Assembly: GCA_039908535.1 (NCBI GenBank)
Contig: JAMOAW010000081.1
Coordinates: 1 to 12,899, forward strand
Source of the DNA: JAMOAW01 sp039908535
GTDB taxonomy: Bacteria > Pseudomonadota > Magnetococcia > Magnetococcales > JADFZT01
Reading direction: 5' to 3'
Length of the DNA stretch: 12,899 nt
In this document: in pieces, positions 6,142-12,899 of the stretch
How positions within the stretch are numbered: position 1 is the stretch's first letter
Layout of the letters: every line of letters starts with the position of its first letter
Made by a program: the position numbers and the translations under genes
The notes under the pieces: generated by a model
Database searches by the model: none
Seen by the model: the letters and a program-made list of their open reading frames with translations, nothing else
What the model was told of the DNA's origin: nothing

Positions 6142-7461
6142 TTACCACCCAATCCACTGCCGCACCGCTGTTAAAGGTCGGCGAAATAGATAATAAAATA
6201 AAGTGGTGGGTTGTCCTATGATTTTCGCGGTCGCTTTGAGGCCAATTCGGGGGGGGGATTTTGTATCAAAGCGGGCGCGTAATCGATAGGCCAACGTCCC
6301 TTCTGGGGTGGGGGTGGCTTCGTAGGCGGCATGGTAAAGTTGGGCGGTTAGGGGATGCAAGGGGTCAATATTTAAAAAAACGACAATGCGGCTACCTGGT
6401 TCTAACACAATAGCATCTTGAACCGACAGCTGTAGGTCGAGTTCCGCTAGAGCAGGATTGGCAATCATTAAAATGCGTTCGCCCACCTGCACCGGTCGGC
6501 CTTGCCATTGTTCGGGATCGTTTAGAATAACAATCCCCGCCTGCTGCGCTCGTACCACGGAACGGGTTAGCAACGCTTCGGTGTAGACCACCTCTTTTTG
6601 GCGTTCCTCAATTTGCGCCGCCAACATCCCCAGGCTGGCCTTGGCTGTACTATCGGCAAAGGCTTGCTGTTGAGATTTATGCAACTCCGCTTGGGCCACC
6701 TTTAAAGATTGTTGAGCTACCTCATGGCGGTTGCGAATGGCGGCCTGCTCCATTTGAAACAACTCCTGGTTAACCGTCACCTGAGCATTGGGTGGCACTA
6801 AAATTTTTTCAATCACTCCATTCATGGGGGCAGTCACCAGCCAAGGATCCCCGGCTACAACCGTGGCAGGAGATAAAACAGATTGATTGATCGGAATAAA
6901 ACCCAAGGAAATAAAAAAAAATATCCACAATACAAAAGAGATTTTTCCAACCAGGCGAGCCCCAAACCAACGCTTTTGCTTCCCACACCCTAACGCCCGC
7001 CAAGCATGAGCAAAGGTTTCGGATAGGCGTTCCATTAACGCGATTTCTCCAGAACTCCAAGGGGTTTTCCGTAGTAAAAGCAATCCACCAGGAAAAAATC
7101 CTTTGTCAACCGATAGCGGACACCAAAGGGCATGGAGTAAAGAGTCGTCTGGCTCTTCTAATTGGCGGATGTGTAGGGTCAAGGCTTGTTTGGATGCGGC
7201 CAGATTCAGCAAAATTTGGGTTGCCCACAGCGTAAATTCGGCTTGAGAATGGGGCGTTGTCACTCCAGATACCCGCTCTAAACGCGGATTGTTCTCTTTG
7301 TCCCGCAGCCAGAAAAGAATGGTCGCCCCGCTCACAAGCGTCAAGGTGCGGTTGACCATAATAAATTCCAGCTCTTCAAGAGTGGCGGCGCGTCGGGATT
7401 GAAGTTCCAACTCCAACAATGCCGCCGCTGCCGCCAATCGGTGCTCTAAAAGTTCGGTCAT
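6142..7461 (-). CDS. HlyD-family membrane fusion protein with N-terminal GAF-like domain
   Basis: The 439-residue protein appears to have a cytoplasmic N-terminal half and a periplasmic adaptor half joined by one membrane helix (about 173-190, ISFVLWIFFFISLGFIPI). Residues about 20-155 look like a degenerate GAF-type sensor domain: RAATLEELEFIMVNRTLTLV, then LWCPLSVDKGFFPGGLLLLR and a closing helix SSGEIALMERLSETFAHAW. The periplasmic half has the HlyD layout: a lipoyl half-motif (VTAPMNGVIEKILVPPNAQV, 209-228), a coiled-coil hairpin (about 235-300), the second lipoyl half (VVRAQQAGIVILN) and a beta-barrel domain (about 338-415). A basic amphipathic tail (FRRPLTAVRQWIGW) ends it. It overlaps the previous gene by 4 bp (ATGA, 7458-7461), so translation is coupled. 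It is the last gene before the terminator. The likely role is the inner-membrane-anchored adaptor of an export complex; what the GAF part senses is unknown. Confidence 0.82.
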   Translation of the reverse strand: MTELLEHRLAAAAALLELELQSRRAATLEELEFIMVNRTLTLVSGATILFWLRDKENNPRLERVSGVTTPHSQAEFTLWATQILLNLAASKQALTLHIRQLEEPDDSLLHALWCPLSVDKGFFPGGLLLLRKTPWSSGEIALMERLSETFAHAWRALGCGKQKRWFGARLVGKISFVLWIFFFISLGFIPINQSVLSPATVVAGDPWLVTAPMNGVIEKILVPPNAQVTVNQELFQMEQAAIRNRHEVAQQSLKVAQAELHKSQQQAFADSTAKASLGMLAAQIEERQKEVVYTEALLTRSVVRAQQAGIVILNDPEQWQGRPVQVGERILMIANPALAELDLQLSVQDAIVLEPGSRIVVFLNIDPLHPLTAQLYHAAYEATPTPEGTLAYRLRARFDTKSPPRIGLKATAKIIGQPTTLFYYLFRRPLTAVRQWIGW

Positions 7462-8261
7462 GGCGGTTTTGAGCCAAACGGATTAAAATAAGCTACACCG
7501 CTCATGCCCGGTAATAGCTCTGGGTGCGAGCCGAGAATTTTACCGGTAATGATCAATGTTTGGCTGGCTGGATCAATACGGGCTCCAATTTTATCTACTT
7601 GAGCGGAATACTCTTTACCCGTTTCGTCTAAATGAAAGGTAAAGGGAAAACCACCGCCTGTCTTATGGAAAAGCCATTTTAACCAAATGGATGGTACGAC
7701 CAAACGGGTCTCTAATAAATGGTCGTTCAAAATCTCTAAAAGTGGTTGCCCTAAACTGACGCTTTGAAAAGGATGGACCAAATTTTGCGCCACACGACCA
7801 CTAAAGGGGGCCTTGATACGACACATCTGGATGGTCGCTTGTTGGAGATCCCACTCGGCTTGGGCCTTTTCAACGGCATTTTTGCCCAGTTGCATTTCCA
7901 ATGTACTTCCAGAACCTAAAGCTTCCAAGCTTTTTTGGGCGGCCAAACTGTTTTTAGCCGCATTTAATTCGGCCTGCGCCTTGCGACCCTGGGCCTGTTG
8001 AATGGCACAATCCAATAATATTAAGGTCTCTCCCTCTTTAAAGCGCCCCCCTTCTGGCACTGGTATATCCAAAATATGGCCAGCAATTCGGCTGGAAAGA
8101 ATCGTTTCTTGTACGGCCTGCAACAGCACTCGGGCAGAAAGTCTCTCATCAGCAGCGTTTGCAGGAAGAAGAGAGAGCATAAAAAAAAGATAAAAAATGA
8201 GACTCCTGTTGGCTAAATGAATAGGCCAATAAAATTTATTCATCAATTGGAAACGAAACAC
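7458..8261 (-). CDS. Periplasmic adaptor subunit (HlyD/RND-type membrane fusion protein)
   Basis: This exported adaptor has 267 residues. A signal peptide (hydrophobic core LIFYLFFMLSLL, cleavage after PANA) is followed by a lipoyl-like segment (SRIAGHILDIPVPEGGRFKE) with the classic turn GETLILLDC. Next come a coiled-coil hairpin (about 86-145, AQAELNAAKNSLAAQ to EKAQAEWDLQQA) and the second lipoyl half RIKAPFSGRVAQNLVHPFQ. A beta-barrel domain with DPASQTLIITGKI and the terminal PGMSGVAYF strand completes it. No lipobox or internal membrane helix is seen, so it is probably free in the periplasm. The start is uncertain. GTG at 8261 has AAAGG at good spacing, and the internal ATG at 8243 overlaps the previous stop by 8 bp; both keep the signal peptide. 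It probably bridges the TolC-like lipoprotein and an inner-membrane partner. At 267 residues it is short for an RND adaptor (usually 350-400), with no membrane-proximal extension. Confidence 0.85.
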   Translation of the reverse strand: MFRFQLMNKFYWPIHLANRSLIFYLFFMLSLLPANAADERLSARVLLQAVQETILSSRIAGHILDIPVPEGGRFKEGETLILLDCAIQQAQGRKAQAELNAAKNSLAAQKSLEALGSGSTLEMQLGKNAVEKAQAEWDLQQATIQMCRIKAPFSGRVAQNLVHPFQSVSLGQPLLEILNDHLLETRLVVPSIWLKWLFHKTGGGFPFTFHLDETGKEYSAQVDKIGARIDPASQTLIITGKILGSHPELLPGMSGVAYFNPFGSKPP

Positions 8262-10209
8262 CGATCACCTTTGATTTAATGCCCAATTCATTTTCCAGTT
8301 TACGGACTCTGTTTTGGGCTGTTGTTTGGTTGGCAAAGGGGCCTGCAAAGACAAACCACTGCTTTCGACCTTCTACGGGAATCTCCTGAATAAAGGCTGG
8401 CATATTGGGAGATTCAATCTTTTTTTGCATCTGTTCAGCATTTTCTGTATTCATAAAATAACCTATTGGAATCACATAAGCGACATGTTCCGATGCCCCA
8501 CTGGATCGCAAAGATTTATTTTCATCTAACTCCTTGCGCATGGGTGGAATCGACGAGGAGCCAATTTCTATCACCCATTTGGTTTTGGCAACATTGTCAT
8601 CCTTTGAGGAATGGGTTGGCTTTGAGGTATTATCAATCAAAATATTCCATTCTGTTTTGGCCACGTTAGGGTCTTCATCGGAATTGGAAATTTTGGACAG
8701 GGAGGGCTCCGGGGGGGCTTTTGGTTCTAACAGTGGAAGTCCAGGGATCTCCCCTTGAACCAATAGTGCCTCGTGTTTTTGAATCGCTTGATCCAATTCT
8801 ATTGGGGGCAGCTCCCAGCCATTTTCAGGGATAGGATCCAGGCCTAGGGTGACCAAAAAATTTCCAAAGGCATTCTGAAGATCTCCTAAAGCCAAATCGC
8901 GGCGTACGCGTTGAATAACCTCTTCTTGCTCGCGTCGTACCAATTCCAGTTCGTCTACCGAGGCGGCTTGGCGACCAGCAGAGGCGTGTTTTAATAGACG
9001 TTCGTGAATGCCTGCCAAGAGATCCGCAATTTCAAAAAGATTTCGCGATTCTTGCAAACGCAACCAAGCGATGCGCACTTGCGCCAAGATGGACATGGAA
9101 AGAGACAAGCGTTGCATTTTTTGGAATTTTTCTTGATCCTCCAAAACAGTAAAATTTTTGGGAGCCGTAAAAAGGTTTATCAGGTTCCATGCCAATGAAA
9201 TGCCAGATTCGGCCCAAAGATGGTTGGTATAACTGCTATTGGCATCCGCTTTTCCAGTCTCGTTAAACTCCAGACCGGGCAATAAACGCAAAATGGCTTT
9301 GCGGGTTTCTAAAGATTTAATGCGTACTTCATAATCTTTGATCTGCAACTCTGGACGGTGGAGTAGAGCAAACTGTTCTAGTTTATCAATGGATGGCAAC
9401 CGCGCCAAATCAAAGGGAAGTTTCTCTTCTGGGGGAATCAGAGTTAAAGTCCCACCTGGAGGGAGATTCATCAATTTGGCCAAATCAACGCTGGTGCCAG
9501 CCAACTCTTGCCACAGGTTGGTTAATTGTTCTAAATTTTTTAACAACGTTTTTTGCGACTCCAAAATTTTCATAGGCGGTTGCAAACGTTGCGTTTCTGC
9601 TTCTTGGGCACCGAGCAGGGCCATTTTTGTTTTGGCCAGCAATGGTTCTAAAATTGGTTGTAACCGTTGTGCCGCCAATGTGCGCCAAAAGGTGGAACGC
9701 ACCTCTTGCAAAAGAGTTTGAGCCGCTCGACGTCGCTGTTGATAGGCTATCAAAACTCGGTCGGTCTGCTGTTTGGCTTGAATATAACTTACGCCAAAAT
9801 CCAATACATTCCAGCTTATCGACAAGCTGGCCGTCTTTTTGTAGATGTCCGTTCCTGGATCGGTGATTCGGTCCTGGGTGGAATATCCTGCTGAACTTGC
9901 TAAACGAGGTAATAACTGTTGCGTTGTTAGTCCAGAGAGATCTTGAGCCAAGGCCAAATCTAAAATTTTTTCTTTATGTTCCAAATTATAAGTCAATGCG
10001 CGAGCCATGGCCTGCGTGAGGGTCGTTTCGGTGGGAAGGGGGTCTTGATGTTCAAACATGGCCAGTAAATCTTCGTTTACCCGTTTGCCCTCTTCATCCG
10101 CAGAAAATGGATTTGGCTGCATAGCGCACCCATAGAGACCCAGCACGATTCCTATCCATAAGAACCGTCGGTTGGCAAACAGAGGGAAAACGGCGTTGTT
10201 CCAAATCAT
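8236..10209 (-). CDS. TolC-family outer-membrane lipoprotein with C-terminal SPOR domain
   Basis: The 657-residue protein fuses an outer-membrane efflux channel to a peptidoglycan-binding module. The N terminus is a lipoprotein signal (LWIGIVLGLYGC, acylated Cys probably C28). Residues about 60-465 show the duplicated TolC/OEP pattern. The first half has TLTQAMARALTYNLEHK, LLPRLASSAGYS and ISWNVLDFGVSYIQAKQQTD; the second has LEQFALLHRPELQI, LRLLPGLEF and ISLAWNLINLF, then long helices to about 455. A charged linker (466-575) carries a duplicated VAKT-x-W-x-I-x-I motif. Residues about 577-655 match SPOR: AYVIPIGYFMNTENAEQMQKK, then QWFVFAGPFANQTTAQNRVRKL. TolC proteins are usually 450-500 residues and lack SPOR. 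The start overlaps the stop of the large caspase-like protein (ATGA, 10206-10209), so the two are coupled. The inferred role is the outer-membrane channel of the export complex, tethered to septal or denuded glycan. Confidence 0.9.
   Translation of the reverse strand: MIWNNAVFPLFANRRFLWIGIVLGLYGCAMQPNPFSADEEGKRVNEDLLAMFEHQDPLPTETTLTQAMARALTYNLEHKEKILDLALAQDLSGLTTQQLLPRLASSAGYSTQDRITDPGTDIYKKTASLSISWNVLDFGVSYIQAKQQTDRVLIAYQQRRRAAQTLLQEVRSTFWRTLAAQRLQPILEPLLAKTKMALLGAQEAETQRLQPPMKILESQKTLLKNLEQLTNLWQELAGTSVDLAKLMNLPPGGTLTLIPPEEKLPFDLARLPSIDKLEQFALLHRPELQIKDYEVRIKSLETRKAILRLLPGLEFNETGKADANSSYTNHLWAESGISLAWNLINLFTAPKNFTVLEDQEKFQKMQRLSLSMSILAQVRIAWLRLQESRNLFEIADLLAGIHERLLKHASAGRQAASVDELELVRREQEEVIQRVRRDLALGDLQNAFGNFLVTLGLDPIPENGWELPPIELDQAIQKHEALLVQGEIPGLPLLEPKAPPEPSLSKISNSDEDPNVAKTEWNILIDNTSKPTHSSKDDNVAKTKWVIEIGSSSIPPMRKELDENKSLRSSGASEHVAYVIPIGYFMNTENAEQMQKKIESPNMPAFIQEIPVEGRKQWFVFAGPFANQTTAQNRVRKLENELGIKSKVIGVSFPIDE
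8560..8679 (-). repeat. Duplicated motif in the TolC-SPOR linker
   Basis: Two related copies sit in the linker between the channel and the SPOR domain: DEDPNVAKTEWNILID (residues 511-526, bases 8632-8679) and KDDNVAKTKWVIEIG (536-550, bases 8560-8604). They share acidic-N-V-A-K-T-x-W-x-I-x-I and are separated by a Ser/Thr/Lys-rich spacer. The DNA copies have diverged, so this is an old or selected duplication. It is possibly a short binding motif for a partner in the periplasm. Confidence 0.6.
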
Positions 10210-12899
10210 TCCAAGCTTTTTTCCGATTCTGTTTGAGGAGGAGTATGGGAGGTTTTTAAAATAAAATCGCCCCCAATTTGATGACCTGCAGAGAGCATGG
10301 CCCCATATTGAGGCGTTTGCGGTGACGCCGCCACCACCGCTGTTTTAACCTGCCGGAAAAGATCAAAACCTATACGATCCGTCTGGGATTTGTCTAAAAT
10401 CGATATAAGACTGCGGGCAAATACCGAGTGACCATCCCCTCCACCGTCCAAAACCGGCTCTTCGCCCCCAGAAGACATCACCATCACCGAACGCTTATTC
10501 TCGATCTCTTTTATACTCTGACCAACACTGTCCGATGTATATTTGTACTCTTTGGTTAGACTACCTGAAAAACAGCTGTCGGAAACTAACATAATGTTTT
10601 TTGATTTTATTTTGGATAGAAAATCAGAAATATGTTTGGTCGACAGCCATTGTCGAGAAGAATCGACACGGGCATCTCCTGGCAGCCAATAGCCTGTCTG
10701 AGTACTCTCTTTTAAATAGCCATGACCTGCATAGTAGATCATTAAATTTTGAGATTCAGTCATTTTTGTGCCGAGGGCGCGCAATGCCTGAATCAAAGTC
10801 TTCTGATCTGGATTTTTTAAAATAATGGTCTGGAATCCCTTGCCTTGCAAAATATCCGCAATAGACGACACATCTTTAACTGGAGTCCTTAAACTGGGAA
10901 TTGGATCCTCATATTGATCAATACCAATCAACAAGGCCACCTTGTCGCTGGTGATTTGGGGAAACCAATCTAACTCTTTGCCTATGGGTTGTAAATTATC
11001 AAATGGATTGACAATATTGGCATCGTCTAAACTGGCCAGGGCACTGGAAAACATCTGCGTGCGGGCCTCTTTTTGAACCTGCAGATAGGCTAATAGATAG
11101 GTGTTTTTGGCTTGTTGGTCTAAATTTAAAGAATTAAGTAACTGGGTAATTTGACCTTGATTGATGTTGGATCCGCCTATAACACTCTCTAAAATAGCCC
11201 CAACCTGTTTTTCGGTGGGATTTGAACTGTTGCTCAAGCCAGCGACTAAATTTTGTGAGCCGACTTCAGCAAAAACAGCTTGTTGTTCTGCATGCGATAA
11301 GCCAGACTGATTCATTGCATCAATTAAATTGGCGGTCTCAACCTGTGCCGCGCCACTGGTATTGGTTTGCGAGATAAAAGAGCTGGTATCTACGCTGTTC
11401 GTTGTGGATCCTGTGGAGTCGGAGAAAGAGGTTATCGGAGCGACCTCTTGCGGAGTATCTTTTTGTGTAGAAATCGGTTCAGAGTAGGTGGTGGTTGGTA
11501 TTGTTGTGTTCGACTGCGTTTGAGTCAAGTTCTCTCCAATTATTGTCTCAACGGTGGGGACAATGACGGGAAGAGGTGTTATGACGGTGGGATTGATAAC
11601 CGTGCTGGTGGCACGACTGCTGACACTCTCTTGCGTGCCATGTCCATCGGTATAGGTGGCCACAACAGTGATGGTTTTGCCCGCTTCTGATTCGGTCAAA
11701 ATATAGGAGTTACCGTTTGCACCGTTTATATTGGAACCATTGGCCTGCCATTGATAGGTGATGGTTCCCAAACCATCGACATCGGCTATCGTGTTCGACA
11801 CGGTAAGCGTTTGCCCCCGTGTTGTGGTGCCAGCGATCGTGATGTTGCCTGTTGGCGTGTCGTTGATATTGGCCACGGCACTGGTGGCCAGACTGGTAGA
11901 GGTTTCCACTGTGCCGTGGCCATCGGTATAGGTGGCCACAACGGTAATGGTTTTGCCTACTTGTGCTTCGCTTAATAGATACGTATTGGTGGTGGCTCCA
12001 CTCACATTAACCCCGTTCTCTTGCCATTGATAGTGGATAATTCCCAAACCATCGGCATCGTCCAACGTTTGAGTGACGGTCAAGGTTTGGCCTTGGGTTG
12101 GGGTGCCTGTGATGAAAAGGCGACCAATGGGGGCATCGTTGAGATTGGCGATAATGGGGGAGGTCGAGCTGGAGATGCTCTCTTGTGTGCCGTGGCCATC
12201 AATATAGGTTGCGATAACGGTGATGGCTTTGCCGACCTGTGCTTCCGTCAATAGATAGGTATTGCTAGTGGCCCCACTCATATTAATTCCGTTTTCTTGC
12301 CACTGATAGCTGATGACCCCCAAGCCATCATCATCGGTCAACTCTTGTATAGCGGTCAAGGTTTGGCCTTGAGTGGGAGTTCCAGTGATAAGAAGAGTAC
12401 CGGTTGGGGCATCGTTGAGATTGGCGACTGTGAAAGTGGTCGGACTGGAGACGCTTTCTAGTGTGCCGTGGCCATCGGTATAGGTGACGATAACGGTGAT
12501 GGTTTTGTCAACTTGTTTTTCAGTTAATAAAAAGGTGCTGTCGGTGGCTCCGAGTATATTGATTCCATTCTCTTGCCATTGATAGAAGATGACCCCTAAG
12601 CCATCTGCATCGGCCAAGGTTTGGGTAGCAGTTAGAGTCTGGCCTTGGGTTGGGGTACCTGTGATAAGAAGATTACCAGTGGGGGCTTCATTGACATTGG
12701 TGACGGTGATGGCGACCGCTTGGCTGGCGGTCAAAGAGCCGGCATCGGTCACCGTGACGATAATATTGTAAATATTATCGGTATTGGAATCGGTTGGGGA
12801 TTCAAAATTGGGTGTCTGTAGAAAGGTCACCAAACCAGAAGCGTTTATATTAAACAAAGCGGCATCGGTACCAGAGAGAGACCACCCCTTGGTGTCGGC
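10206..12899 (-). CDS. Large repeat-rich exported protein with C-terminal caspase-like (C14) domain, 5' end outside window
   Basis: The frame is open to the window edge (897 residues visible), so the N terminus is missing. Numbering from the first visible residue, 1-69 are the end of a cadherin-like repeat (WSLSGTDAALFNI, then VTVTDAGSLTASQAVAITVTN). Residues 70-437 are four Ig-like repeats of exactly 92 residues. A Ser/Thr/Gln-rich linker and a helical part run from 438 to 651. A caspase-like domain fills 652-882: KVALLIGIDQY at its start, catalytic His726 in YYAGHG and catalytic Cys776 in SDSCFSGS, then VMVMSSGGEEPVLDG and HSVFARSLISIL. These are the hallmarks of bacterial C14 (metacaspase-like) peptidases. 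Only a 15-residue polar tail follows, with no RTX nonapeptides. It is the first visible gene of a coupled operon with a TolC-like channel and two adaptors, which suggests it is the exported cargo. Export and activity are inferences; the domain reading is firm. Confidence 0.9.
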   Translation of the reverse strand, partial: ADTKGWSLSGTDAALFNINASGLVTFLQTPNFESPTDSNTDNIYNIIVTVTDAGSLTASQAVAITVTNVNEAPTGNLLITGTPTQGQTLTATQTLADADGLGVIFYQWQENGINILGATDSTFLLTEKQVDKTITVIVTYTDGHGTLESVSSPTTFTVANLNDAPTGTLLITGTPTQGQTLTAIQELTDDDGLGVISYQWQENGINMSGATSNTYLLTEAQVGKAITVIATYIDGHGTQESISSSTSPIIANLNDAPIGRLFITGTPTQGQTLTVTQTLDDADGLGIIHYQWQENGVNVSGATTNTYLLSEAQVGKTITVVATYTDGHGTVETSTSLATSAVANINDTPTGNITIAGTTTRGQTLTVSNTIADVDGLGTITYQWQANGSNINGANGNSYILTESEAGKTITVVATYTDGHGTQESVSSRATSTVINPTVITPLPVIVPTVETIIGENLTQTQSNTTIPTTTYSEPISTQKDTPQEVAPITSFSDSTGSTTNSVDTSSFISQTNTSGAAQVETANLIDAMNQSGLSHAEQQAVFAEVGSQNLVAGLSNSSNPTEKQVGAILESVIGGSNINQGQITQLLNSLNLDQQAKNTYLLAYLQVQKEARTQMFSSALASLDDANIVNPFDNLQPIGKELDWFPQITSDKVALLIGIDQYEDPIPSLRTPVKDVSSIADILQGKGFQTIILKNPDQKTLIQALRALGTKMTESQNLMIYYAGHGYLKESTQTGYWLPGDARVDSSRQWLSTKHISDFLSKIKSKNIMLVSDSCFSGSLTKEYKYTSDSVGQSIKEIENKRSVMVMSSGGEEPVLDGGGDGHSVFARSLISILDKSQTDRIGFDLFRQVKTAVVAASPQTPQYGAMLSAGHQIGGDFILKTSHTPPQTESEKSLE
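10254..10946 (-). other. Caspase-like (peptidase C14) domain with intact catalytic dyad
   Basis: This domain begins with the beta-strand KVALLIGIDQYE and the charged loop LRTPVKDVSSIADIL, where an Asp precedes the first helix as in metacaspases. The His codon is at 10722-10724 (YYAGHG) and the Cys codon at 10572-10574 (DSCFSG). A linker region before the small subunit contains EIENKRSVMV, a candidate autocleavage zone. The closing pattern GDGHSVFARSLISILD is typical of bacterial C14 proteins. Both catalytic residues are present, so an active Cys peptidase is expected. Confidence 0.88.
11589..12692 (-). repeat. Four tandem 276-bp repeats encoding 92-residue Ig-like domains
   Basis: Copies lie at 12417-12692, 12141-12416, 11865-12140 and 11589-11864, each exactly 92 codons with no insertions. 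Each starts with N-(E/D)-(A/T)-P-x-G, continues with ITGTPTQGQTL and DADGLG, then YQWQENG, GAT, (L/I)LTE, a K-x-ITV strand and YTDGHGT. The last copy is the most diverged (IAGTTTRGQTL, YQWQANG). Such domains are stalk modules in large bacterial adhesins. DNA identity between copies is visibly high in places, for example around the codons for YTDGHGT. Confidence 0.92.

Noticed and set aside
9338..9721. A 127-codon plus-strand frame opposite the TolC-like gene
   Set aside because: Its composition (many Cys, Ser, Arg, Asn) and complete embedding in a clearly conserved gene mark it as an antisense shadow.
11589..12692. CRISPR array as an explanation of the regular repeats
   Set aside because: The unit is 276 bp, stays in one reading frame and has no unique spacers between short repeats; it encodes tandem protein domains.
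11367..12771. Several plus-strand frames opposite the Ig-like repeats
   Set aside because: They recur with the 276-bp repeat period and have Gly/Cys-rich compositions typical of antisense reading of a repeat gene; no start sites or family patterns.

Overview
The window looks like chromosomal DNA from a Gram-negative, probably proteobacterial, organism. It encodes outer-membrane and periplasm-spanning machinery (a TolC-type channel with a lipobox, two HlyD-type adaptors, a LolA-like carrier and a beta-barrel-like protein). GC content is moderate with AT-rich intergenic stretches. The G/C-rich hairpins followed by T tracts resemble those I associate with Magnetococcia-like genomes, but that is only a weak impression.

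Region 1 (1-1973, + strand) is accessory DNA. It opens with the C-terminal end of an IS4-type DDE transposase. After an AT-rich gap comes a tightly packed pair: a DUF3800 protein (predicted RNase H-fold nuclease) and a small protein resembling the barnase/EndoU/ColicinE5/RelE (BECR) nucleases. About 270 bp without a clear gene follow, including a terminator that points to the minus strand.

Region 2 (1974-5944, + strand) is a four-gene operon: ABC ATPase, FtsX/LolE/MacB-type permease, LolA-like periplasmic protein and a secreted, probable outer-membrane barrel protein. Together these could form a complete inner-to-outer-membrane route for a lipoprotein or lipid. A strong intrinsic terminator follows.

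Region 3 (6040-12899, - strand) is a convergent, translationally coupled operon. Its order is a large repeat protein (5' end outside the window), a TolC-like lipoprotein, a periplasmic adaptor, a second adaptor with an N-terminal GAF-like domain, and a terminator. The large protein has a cadherin-like segment, four 92-residue Ig-like repeats, a Ser/Thr/Gln-rich linker and a C-terminal caspase-like (C14) domain with His and Cys catalytic motifs. The TolC-like protein carries a C-terminal SPOR (peptidoglycan-binding) domain. The likely theme is export and surface display of a repeat-rich protein carrying a caspase-like protease, by a dedicated tripartite-like apparatus whose inner-membrane energising component is not in the window. 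This operon is the most unusual part of the window.
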